A DNA stretch of 64,000 bases. It comes from Latrodectus hesperus. Taxonomy: Eukaryota; Arthropoda; Arachnida; Araneae; Theridiidae. Both the position numbers and the translations under genes were made by a program. Numbering within the stretch: position 1 is the stretch's first letter; every line of letters begins with the position of its first letter. This document shows, piece by piece, positions 51,482 through 64,000 of this stretch. The notes below the pieces were generated by a model that was not told the DNA's origin, did no database searches, and saw only the letters and a list, made by a program, of their open reading frames with translations. The DNA lies in the NCBI GenBank assembly GCA_037975125.1, contig CM075862.1, positions 46,796,520-46,860,519 on the forward strand, read 5' to 3'.

Positions 51482-51782
51482 AGTAGGATATAGCCCCTCA
51501 AGAAATTTCATGCCAAATATAGTGTCCTTTTTTTGATAATAGTGTTGCCAATTTGAGTGTTCGTTGCTTTTCGGATTTTTTTAATGCCAGGTTTGCATTT
51601 TTTTCATATTTTACACCGTTTTTACGTCATATTATGGTTCTTTAAGTGGCAGCAATGTTTGAATTTTTTTATTCAATATTTAAATTGGGCGGACTTTGTG
51701 AAATTTTCCGTCCCAACAACATGCGTTTAGCTTGGTGGTGAAAAAAGTTTCAAATTCACCAATTAGGGGGCTATATCCTACT
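51482..51782. mobile_element. Candidate MITE (about 301 bp) with AGTAGGATATAGCCCC ends
   Basis: The left end starts AGTAGGATATAGCCCCT at 51482. The right end, reverse complemented from 51782, starts AGTAGGATATAGCCCCC. The perfect part is about 16 bp, with weaker similarity inward. No coding capacity is seen. The target duplication is unclear (TAA on the left, TAG on the right if the element starts at GTAGG). The superfamily is unassigned. Confidence 0.65.
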
Positions 51783-52664
51783 AGTTCCAAATTTACTTTT
51801 AAGTGAGTAATTAAGCAAGAAATCTGAATATTTTCTTCTAAAATTTAAGGTAACAAGTAGATATTTAAATTTTACTTAAAGATTTAATTAGCAGAAACTT
51901 CACAATTTGTAGAGTTGATCTTTATTAGTTTGTTTCCATGATGCATTTACAAACAATTTGAGGATTTTTTTTCTATAATTTGTGTCATAAAATAAAACTT
52001 AATAATGCAGATAAACTCTTTAACTTTGTAACAGAGAAAACGCTGTCATTTGTTCATTTTTAAATGCGAATGCTTCATTTCAAATACTTAAAACTTAAAT
52101 TAGCAAGTATATATTTTAAGCAGGAAAATAATGATTGTAATTCTAGTTTTTATTTCCAGTTATTAATATTGTAACTCTAGTTTTAGGGAAATTATTTGCG
52201 AAAACTTTCGTTAATTTTTACACTACATGTTTAGGTAAATATGTATTGCATTGGATAAACATGTATTTAGGCAAAAATGATCAGATATTTTTATAACAGA
52301 AAATGTATTTCTGAGGCATATGAAAGGTGAAAGAAGTCTATTTTTAATTTTATTACATTGGGTTAGTATTTCAACATTTTGCAAAATGTTTAAGAATAGT
52401 TTAAACAACCATTAACTTCTTTCTGTATGACAAAAATGTAATAAAGGAAAATAATAATTAATTAACAATAATGTTATGAAATAAATTAATATTTCAAATA
52501 TTACACGTTGTTTTGACATCTTTAGTAATCCAACTTAATCATTTTTTGTCACTTGATTAAAAAATGTTAAATAAGATGCGTCAATCACAAGCCAGTAAAA
52601 TGAGTTCTTATAAATTATCCATTAGGTAAATAGTTTCTTATTATGAGAAACTATTTCTCAGATG

Positions 52665-53096
52665 CGAAGTTGGCAGCTGAACGATTAATGTTCTAATTTT
52701 CATTTCAGCATATCAGGGGTTCGATTCAAACATCAGACTTGGGCATAAATGCCATATAATCCAGGATTCCAAATTTTGAATTTTTTGGCGATAAAGAAAT
52801 GTTGCCAAGATGACGTATTGTGAAGTTCACGATAACGTGAATACTAAGGTTGCCAAAATGGAATTTGCTGCATAATTTTTATGTTTCTATATGACGTAAT
52901 AAAAACCAGGTTGCTTGATATATTCGAAAATCCGCCAAAAAATCACCTGACTCAGAATTTGGCATCCTGGTTTATACGGCATCTGTGCCCAGCCGTAGAT
53001 ATTTGCAGTGGTTTGGAAATTACTCCGAAATTTTGGTCACTGTCTAATAAACCCTCATATTCAAAAAAGGACAATAAATAGTCACAAACAAAATGA
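52665..53096 (+). mobile_element. tRNA-derived SINE (type A), split by MITE copy 3
   Basis: The 5' part (52665-52747) has AGTTGGCAGCTGAACGATTA (A box), GGGGTTCGATTCAAA (B box) and ends CTTGGGCAT. The 3' part (52984-53096) resumes with GATATTTGCAGTGGTTTGG ... CTAATAAACCCTCATATTC ... AAAAAAGGAC. This is the continuation seen uninterrupted in the 20.4-kb copy. Confidence 0.8.
52742..52990 (-). mobile_element. MITE, family with GGCACAGGTGCC ends, copy 3, inserted in a SINE
   Basis: The left end is degraded (GGGCATAAATGCCATATAAT) and the right end reads TTATACGGCATCTGTGCCC. The interior shares ATTCCAAATTTTGAATTTTT, TTGCCAAGATGACGTATTGT and AAGGTTGCCAAAATGGAATT with copy 1. SINE sequence is interrupted exactly here (see 52665-53096), so the order of events is SINE first, MITE second. 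Confidence 0.8.
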
Positions 53097-56653
<3,557 letters not shown>

Positions 56654-56866
56654 GAAAAATGCATTTTCTATCGTCTATTGTTTATATAGGTGACTAAAAA
56701 ATTATCTATAATTGTTTTCAAATTTAAAATTTTACTGACAACTTACATTTGAAATTCAGAGTTAAATTGCAAAACACAAACGTGATACAAAACATGGAAA
56801 TGTTTAGTAGCTATAGTTGGAAGAATATCAAGTAAAAAGTGAAAATGACAACGCTGAACAATTGGG

Positions 56867-57285
56867 GGCGGTATGTTAACTTCCTTATTTCAAATTGCAA
56901 TAACGCTAAAGTATTAAAGATAAATAATTATTTATTTTTGCAAACAAAAGCTACACATTTAAATCATTTCCCTAGTTTTAAATATCGTATTGGGAAAGTG
57001 AAGCCCACCATAGGCGATACACTGTATGAACCGAATTCTGTTGCTCTCATCACTCTCTCCAGCAAATTGGCTGGTATGTTCGCCGATTCTTTTTGAATGC
57101 TTCTTTTTGAAATAGGCAAATAGGCCTCTACGACAAATGCACGGTGTTCATTACTCCAAAGCATGATGGCGACACAATGTTACACAACTTTATAATCTTC
57201 TTTCTTAAACGAGACTACGCCAAACTCATTATTTTACTGCTTTTTGTTATTGCAATTCAAAATAAAGAAATTAGCTTGCCACGCA
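56867..57285 (-). mobile_element. Internally deleted DNA transposon (about 420 bp): transposase N-terminus fused to C-terminus
   Basis: The inverted ends share TTATTTCAAATTGCAATAAC (left, from 56885) and, from the right end reverse complemented, TTATTTTGAATTGCAATAAC. Outward of these are GCGGTATGTTAACTTCC and GCGTGGCAAGCTAATTTC. The minus-strand reading begins at ATG 57164 and contains both ends of a transposase with nothing between. I recognise the arrangement from abundant spider elements whose transposase starts xWSxEHRAFxVEAY; this is memory, not a search. Confidence 0.7.
56940..57164 (-). pseudogene. Deleted transposase: N-terminal 20 or so codons joined to C-terminal 40
   Basis: The frame from ATG 57164 reads MLWSNEHRAFVVEAYL, the expected N-terminus, then after about SKRSIQ passes straight into ESANIPANLLERVMR, the expected C-terminal region (IPANMLERVMR-like). 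A frameshift follows: in the next frame the sequence continues QCIAYGGLHFPNTIFKT, which is the usual family ending. The whole DNA-binding linker and catalytic domain are therefore deleted. It can encode only a 66-residue peptide and is non-functional as a transposase. Confidence 0.7.
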
Positions 57286-57893
57286 TTATATTAATTCATC
57301 AACTAAGGCAATCGCTGAATTATCTAAATCCTCATCACTTCTAAATATGTTTATCCCTAAAAATTTTTTCAAATAGGTAAAAATTGAAAATGTCTAGGAG
57401 AGAATTCTGGACTACATCTAAAACTTCTTTCTGATTATTCAAGCAATTCTTCAGTTGCTACAATCACCAATATTCCACTTTAAACCATTCCTCTCCTACT
57501 GTTCAGAATGGTTCATTGAAGAGTAAAATCACATGATAGTTTCGATTAAAGTATCTCTAAATGTCTACCTCGACCGAAATGTATTTTTGTCTTAAATGAA
57601 GTATTAAGTAGTTTTAAGGAGGTAGGACTAGAAAAGTTGAATAATGTAACTTGAGGTTTCTGAAATCAGAGAAAAGGTTTGCAGAAGAATATCATGTAGG
57701 AATTCTGGTGTTAGATATAGATGATGATTATCATATAAAAATTCAGTGATCCTCAATCATCGTGCCATTGCATTTTTGTGGGCCATCCATTTCTTAAAGT
57801 ATGTCACCAAATTATAGAAATGTATAAAGTAAAAATTATAATATTTTTTAATTACAAGTAAAGCATTAAACGTGCTGTTGTTTCTGTAGTATA

Positions 57894-58516
57894 CAGGGTG
57901 TCCCAAAATGACCACATAAACTCTGCACAGCTAGATTCCTCGTTGGGAGTACATAAAAACTGCCCAAAGAAGCGTTCCTGTACGATCCATAGTTTACAAG
58001 AAACAATACGAAAAACAAAGTATAACGTCACTGACAGTGCAAGAAAAAACACTTTATTGAACATATCAACAGCAGTATAAGCAGTGGATATCGACGGGCA
58101 TACTCCCTAGCAGTTTGTAAGGTATTTCCATTACATCGGCTTTACATCAAGTCCATGTCGCAGTAGTCATGAACGGAATGACATGGCCACCATACGAAGA
58201 CTACCGGTAGTTGCTGGATGCAGCCTTTTAAATACCAGTTCACAGGCAGCTTAACGTCATTCCATGGCGCGTGCATTAATGACGCGATATGTGTAGTGAA
58301 CGTTTTAAAAATTATCGTCTTTAAAGATATGAAAATAATGTTGTTGATATGTCCAATAAAGTGTTTTCTTGCACCGGAAATGACGTCATACTTTGTTTTT
58401 TGTATTTTTCTCGTAAAATGGGGATCGTACTGGAACGCTTCCTTGGGCAGTTTTTATGTACTCCCAACGAGGAATATAGCTATGCAGAGCTTATGCGTTC
58501 GTTTTGGGACACCCTG
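57894..58516. mobile_element. Non-autonomous DNA transposon (623 bp) with about 185-bp terminal inverted repeats
   Basis: The ends read CAGGGTGTCCCAAAATGACC (57894) and, from the right, CAGGGTGTCCCAAAACGAAC, each flanked by TA (57892-57893 and 58517-58518). The arms stay alignable to about 58080 on the left and about 58330 on the right. Shared blocks include TTCCTCGTTGGGAGTACATA and AACTGCCCAA(A/G)GAAGCGTTCC. The 250-bp centre has no recognisable transposase. CAGGGTGTC tips resemble those of the decayed element at 14.8-16.2 kb. Small ORFs at 57852-58591 lie within the repeats and are not genes. Confidence 0.88.
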
Positions 58517-60576
58517 TATATTGTACTATTTTATTTCCCATACAAAATAAGTATCATAAAATACTTGAGACAGTGTTTTATAGGTAAGTAAACAAATTTT
58601 AAACTTATCTCCACCGCCGCCAAATTTTGAAAATGTTAAAGTGTGCCGTGACAAAAATTAAAATTAAGAATCACTGGTATAGAGAATATTTAGATGTATA
58701 TATATTATTCATATGTGCAACAAAATTGCATTTTCCAGTAAACATTGGGTTTCAAATATTTTTATAAATGAATGACAGTTACGCTCACGATGATTATCTA
58801 ATCAAGTAAGATTTCGGGTAAAAAGAGCATATTGTTTTCAACAAGTTTCAATCTGCACTTGAATTACATAAGCAATATAAAATGATGTCTATATACGTTT
58901 TTTAAGATAACATTCAATCCTAAATTTAAATTTTTGAGAAATTTAGATTTTATTTAAATCATTGATTTTTAAATGTATTAACAAATTTTATTGAGATTCT
59001 CATCGAAATGTACATCATTGGAAGTTAAGAGAAGAGAAACTGCATAAAACATAAATCCTACCATGAAAAGAATGTCGATAATAAAACATATTCATAAAAT
59101 TATCATTCATTTCCTTGCTGAAATCATTTCTTTAAATTTGCTTATACACTTTTATTCAAATACTAAAAGCGATTTTGTTTGCACAGATTTCCATTTTGAA
59201 ATAGTTGATTGCTTACTTGGAATATTCCCTAATAAGAATCAAATCGCTTTTCAGAATCCAAATATTTAATAGAAGTAGCATTGAATGAAATCTTTCAATC
59301 TAATTCCCTTCACGAAGACAACGCGTAAAATTGCGATAATGAATGTAAAATTAGAATGCATGACACAGAAAGATGTTTCATTAAATATTATTTTATGCAT
59401 AAAATGTACTCTTTTACATGAATGTGTATATGTTCTGCTTGTGTACTAAAGTAAATTAAAATTTTATTTTCCCTATTTTAAACATTAATGAAGTAATCTG
59501 AAGAATAATTTTCAAGAAATTATCCTCATTATCCATCTCATACATTTTTTAAGAATCTACAGTTGTGTATTTTCTCCTTGTAATGGTGTGATTTTAAATG
59601 AGTAGTAAAATGTTTAATTATTGAAATTTCTCGAATAACGTATTTAAATAAAACGGGCGTATTTAAATATATTTGGCAAGCAAATGTGCGACTACAGATC
59701 TATAAGATGCTTTCTTGATACAAACACACAAAATAAATAGAATACAAAACATTATTCGTCACTAACAAATAAATAAAGGTAAACTTCCTGTAAGGCAATA
59801 TTACTTTCTGAAATAAAGATATAGCTTTAAAATGTTATTCATTTTAAAATGGAAATAATTTATTATTTTAATTGCCTTTTATATTAGTGATGTTTGATAT
59901 TAACATTAGTTAAGCGTAATTTTTCAAATCACTTCTGTTTCTTTGTTTTCATGTCTGTTTTGATATCATGAAGTAAATATGTACTGGGTTCTCTAAGAAG
60001 TAAGATATAAATGAATTCATTTCAAGGTCATATATTTTTCACCGGCAAATTTTCTCTTCAAATAGAAAGCTTTTTCTTGATATATTCATAAATTAGTCAT
60101 GACAATTTACATATTTTCACTAATGTATATTGTTTTACCATAATATATGGAAAGAAAAATATTTTAGTTTCACAGAGGGCTACGCTGTTTAACAACGGAG
60201 AATCCTTGGTTTATTTTCAGATACGAGAGACGGATGTTACACGTATGTCTTCTGCATACACGTATGTCGATTGGTGCTTGAGTGTTTTCCAAACGTCTTT
60301 CAATGTGAAACGTAGACACAATCTTCTATCTAAAAAAGTTCTACCGAGAGGTATGCTATGCAGAAGACATTAAAATGTCTTAAAACCTCCTTAAGCCGTG
60401 AGATTGAACACTATATTGTGACTAAGAATAATTATTTTACTTCATTGTTTTTCGGCGATTGTTTAATATTTTTTCGTATTTTATTTTTATGGAAATGCAT
60501 TTAACACACTTTATTTTTCTACTAATCTCAAATTATAACACACACACCCATCAGCATAATATTACTTATTACTTTT
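58517..60576. other. AT-rich unique sequence
   Basis: A short inverted repeat, ATGTCTTCTGCATA at 60246 and its complement near 60357-60370, encloses about 95 bp and might be a small foldback. Otherwise featureless. Confidence 0.45.
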
Positions 60577-60957
60577 CATACCACGGTAGCCTAGTACGTA
60601 GGTCATCGGTCCGGAAGTGCTGGATTCCATTCCCATTGCCGCCAAAGATCCACCTAGTACATGTGATATATGTGCTCGATAAATCTATGAAATCGGAAGC
60701 TTTGTCGTCGGTCGCTTAGCAGCTACATGGGTATGATTGTCTTGAGAAAATTTCATCCCCCTTCCAGCTCAAAGTGAAAATTGAGGGAGGAGATTCTATG
60801 GTGGTGTCATCTATCGGAGAAGCCTTACACAAAGACGTACTTTCCCCTTCGTGGTCCTCTGATTAAATGAAAGAGTATCTTTCTGATTTAATTTTACATA
60901 GCCGTTGGCTAGTAAGCTCCGCTTGTCCAAGAGTGTCATATGTAACAATAACAACAT
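60577..60957 (+). mobile_element. tRNA-derived SINE (type B), full-length form
   Basis: The head is ACGGTAGCCTAGTACGTAGG (A box) with TGGATTCCATTCCCA (B box). The body of about 250 bp has CATCCCCCTTCCAGCTCAAA and CTTTCCCCTTCGTGGTCCTC. The tail TCCGCTTGTCCAAGAGTGTC, then ATATGTAACAATAACAAC, is shared with the 10.4-kb copy. A (TA)n array starts 30 bp further on. Confidence 0.78.
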
Positions 60958-60986
60958 CACGTTCCATGAATTTTATATATAATTTT

Positions 60987-61160
<174 letters not shown>

Positions 61161-61488
61161 TATATAACAGTAGTGAAAATTATTCGATGAAATAACAAAT
61201 TAAATAGGCCTAACCTTTACTAAAGGTTAAAGATAACATGTAAAATAACTTGAATCTAAAATTTACATTTTGCTAAGTAGTTAATATGGTAACAACTTTT
61301 GAATTTTAATAAGTTCCAAAGACTTTTATTTAATATTAGTATATGATGAAAAGTAAATGAATGCTTAAATGCAATATTTTAATCAAAACACATTCAGGTT
61401 TGTTGTTCTAAAGAATTCTGGAATAAAAATTTAAAGCAGAGTTGCCTAGCTTCAACGGATAGGCTTTATAATATTCTAGTTCATTTTC

Positions 61489-61905
61489 CTAATTAATAAA
61501 AGAACAATTTCTTTTCCTGCCGTAACGTGTGATCAAGAAAGTTTTTAAGCGAATATTCAAATTTATTCCAAGCACGTTAGAAAGTTTCAAAATAGCTTCG
61601 CGAGTATCGCCTTTATTAAAACGCTTAATAACTTCACAAGGGCCAAGAAAGAAAACGCAAATATTATGAAAGAAAACATTACATAGTAGTTATTTCGACG
61701 AAGAAGAGGTTTTAGAATAATTTTAACGTAGCACATGTGGTTTTAGCTCTGATACAACTTCTCTTAATGGAAATAAACTGTTCAGAAAAGCAAATTTAGT
61801 TTTGATAAAGGAATTTTTAAAAAAAATATTTGAAGGGAAATCTTGAACTAGTCCCAAAAATATTCTGCAAAGTGTCCTTATTAAAGCAGTTTTCAAGGAA
61901 ATCAT
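61489..61905 (-). other. Two consecutive antisense open frames, unassigned
   Basis: On the minus strand, 61905-61723 encodes 60 codons (MISLKTALIRTLCRIFLG...). After a gap, 61689-61489 is open for 67 codons, including PCEVIKRFNKGDTREAILKL, whose composition (E, D, R, G) is less AT-driven than chance ORFs here. It may be a decayed gene or transposon piece. I do not recognise it. Confidence 0.25.
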
Positions 61906-62671
61906 TAGAAATCCTAGTTTAATATTCTATTATTTCTTTACTAAGTACATGATAAAACTAGGTCATTTCAATTTTAAAAAAATAAATGAAAACATTAATC
62001 TGTAGTGAAGAAAGGCAATCTTACTGATTTTGCTTGGCATTTTATTTTAACAACTTGCCTCTTTCAATTGCAAATTTATAAATATGTTTTATGCGAATGT
62101 ACTTTATTTTAAATATATATCAAGTATCAGTTTTATTTAGTTGATAAAAAAATAACGAATCTTCTTTCTGTGATTTATAGGATTTATATTATCACTGTGA
62201 AAAGCAACAAAAGAAACATTACTTAGTTCACTTTATTCCGTATACATAATTTAAAGTAAACATGTATGAAATATATTTTTAAGAATAAGCATATTTTTTC
62301 ATAAATTAAAATAGTGCATACTTAAAAACAAATAAAATTTATTTCTGTGTCAATTTGATAAAGTGAACGCGTGGAAAATTGCTTTCGGAATATTTTCTAT
62401 ACTGAAAAAATACAAAAGGTAATGTTATTAAAGACATCCATATATATAAAATAATTGCTAAAGAATTCTTCATTAGAAATTTAAATTTGTGCCCTTAAAA
62501 AACGAGTTTATAAAATTCTTCAAATTACATTTTATGTAGTAAAAAAATCTCATTTAACAAAAATATATAACAAAACTTAAATTTTAGTTCTTAAAATTAT
62601 TGTTAAAAATTTAATTTAGAAGTTAATATTTATTTCAAAACATAATAAGCAAAGTAATATTTTAAATCATT

Positions 62672-62779
<108 letters not shown>

Positions 62780-63059
62780 CATAAATAGAGAGAAGATATA
62801 AATATTGAATTTATTTTTTTCTGCTTTCGTAAATAATATTTACGGAAAAGATGTAATTTTTAAGTAAATATAGTTAAATCATACAATTATCACTATTAAA
62901 ATATGATTAAAATATTTGTATTATGCTTTCTAAATATTAAAAAAGTAGTTGCATATAAGTTACACATAGTATATTCAGTAGTTATTAAATTATAATACTT
63001 ATATCATTTAATGAATATTTTTATTATTATTTATATGGATAAACATAAGCATTCACTTT

Positions 63060-63792
63060 ACTTTTCTTCTTCTTTAATAGCGTAACAACCTGTTACAGGT
63101 CTTAGCTACCTCTACATACATACTTAGCGGTGCAAGCGAGCCCCGGACGTTACCATGAGGTTAACGGGTTTGGAATACTCACCCATCACCTGGTGCTTCG
63201 TAATTCTGAACTATGATCATTTGACGAGGTCACACCTGAGCGGGCACCCTCCTCTTCACATCCACGCCACACCAGTGGAAGGAATTTGGACGTCACATAT
63301 TAACGTGGACACGTCCCCATACCCACAGAGCTGCAACAACCCAATGAAGGAGATTACAGCCTAGTCACCCTTCTAACCACTGCCCGCGGCAAATGATGCT
63401 TCACTTTGCTGAGCTTACGGGAAGCGTCGTGAAGCTACTGAGTGTTGGAGCTCTAGCTGCTTCTACAGCATGATTTTTCCAGCCCAGTCTGTCCACAGCA
63501 ACTCTTTGCCAGTTCCTAACTTTCAGTATCTTGAGGTCATTTTCATTGTCAACGAGCCATCTTGTTGTTGGTCTTCCTCGGGTGTGGGATCCTTCGGGGT
63601 TCTTAAGCGTTGATATTCTAATGAGGTTATTTCCTCGGCTTCTCCAGACATGGCCAAGCCATCATTGCTTCTGATAACCTGGGTAATCTGGGGCTGGTTA
63701 TACAGCCTATACAATTCAAAATTATATATGGTTCGCCATAAATCCTGTTCCTGTACAGGTCCTTAGCATTCTGTATAGGTTTCGTAACCGCA
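63060..63792 (-). mobile_element. 3' end of a second non-LTR retrotransposon, RTE-like, 5'-truncated
   Basis: On the minus strand, 63480-63720 reads in frame-shifted pieces LYRLYNQPQITQVIRS, WLGHVWRSRGNN, RGRPTTRWLVDN and NDLKILKVRNWQRVAVDR. This is the typical end of endonuclease-reverse transcriptase proteins of RTE-like LINEs (LGHVxRM ... GRPxxRWxDD...RNWxxxAxDR). The protein continues LGWKNHAVEAARA and stops near 63408. About 330 bp of GC-rich 3' UTR follow to 63075, ending in a short (GAA)n tail on the minus strand (63061-63077). The left part of the ORF is lost at about 63792. The two small ORFs at 63155-63364 and 63523-63714 are parts or shadows of this element. Confidence 0.8.
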
Positions 63793-64000
63793 TTTTATAT
63801 TTACAAATGTATAAACATCATAAAAGATATACTGAATAATTTTATTCATTAATATTATTTATGTAATCTCTTATAGCACATATGATTTTACATTTTTTTG
63901 AATTTTATTCATCTTCTTTACTATAAAATTATATTTATATACTAATTTAACACATTTATCTAAATTCTAATTTAATTATTTGTAAACTAACTGAGTCTGA

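Noticed and set aside
58218..58591. ORFs at the right end of the 57.9-58.5 kb element
   Set aside because: They lie in the inverted repeat and run through the TA boundary into flanking DNA.

Overview
This is a eukaryotic, gene-poor window that is very rich in A+T. The repeat content suggests an arachnid, most likely a spider: long (TA)n arrays, several tRNA-headed SINEs, mariner and Tc1 elements, and transposases with the HTH/DDE layout that is common in spider genomes. The organism is an inference from remembered repeat families, not from a search. No bacterial operon, rRNA, CRISPR array or true tRNA gene was seen.

Layout. At the left edge, 1231-1676 holds the only plausible host coding sequence, probably a terminal exon or small gene for a protein ending in one or two membrane segments. 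From 2.8 to 13 kb there are four (TA)n arrays, two SINEs and two compositionally distinct non-coding islands. From 14.8 to 18.5 kb there is a decayed DDE transposon (14824-16211) and a nearly full-length, broken mariner (17116-18393) that abuts a (TA)n array. From 20.4 to 22.9 kb there are SINEs, a deleted Tc1-like remnant and a 67-bp-period minisatellite. The centrepiece is 24279-27097: a (TA)n array split by a complete 1.93-kb transposon with about 300-bp terminal inverted repeats and an intact 359-codon DD41D transposase, followed by a rearranged mariner that carries its 3' end twice, in inverted orientation. From 27.4 to 30.7 kb there is a MITE, the 3' end of a non-LTR retrotransposon with RNase H, and two SINEs. 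From 31 to 45 kb the sequence is mostly unique and AT-rich with microsatellites. From 45 to 58.5 kb there are two more copies of the same MITE (one inserted inside a SINE), a decayed Tc1-like element, a second MITE type, an internally deleted transposase gene and a MITE with long inverted repeats. From 60.5 to 63.8 kb there is a long SINE and the 3' end of a second, RTE-like non-LTR retrotransposon.

How the parts relate. There is no host pathway here. The window is a record of nested transposition. TA-targeting elements landed in or beside (TA)n arrays, non-autonomous derivatives (MITEs and internal deletions) outnumber autonomous copies, and only one element (24357-26284) still looks capable of making a full transposase. 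Nine tRNA-headed SINE copies fall into at least two or three tail types. Element boundaries and orientations were read from terminal repeats and target duplications by eye, so coordinates may be off by a few bases.
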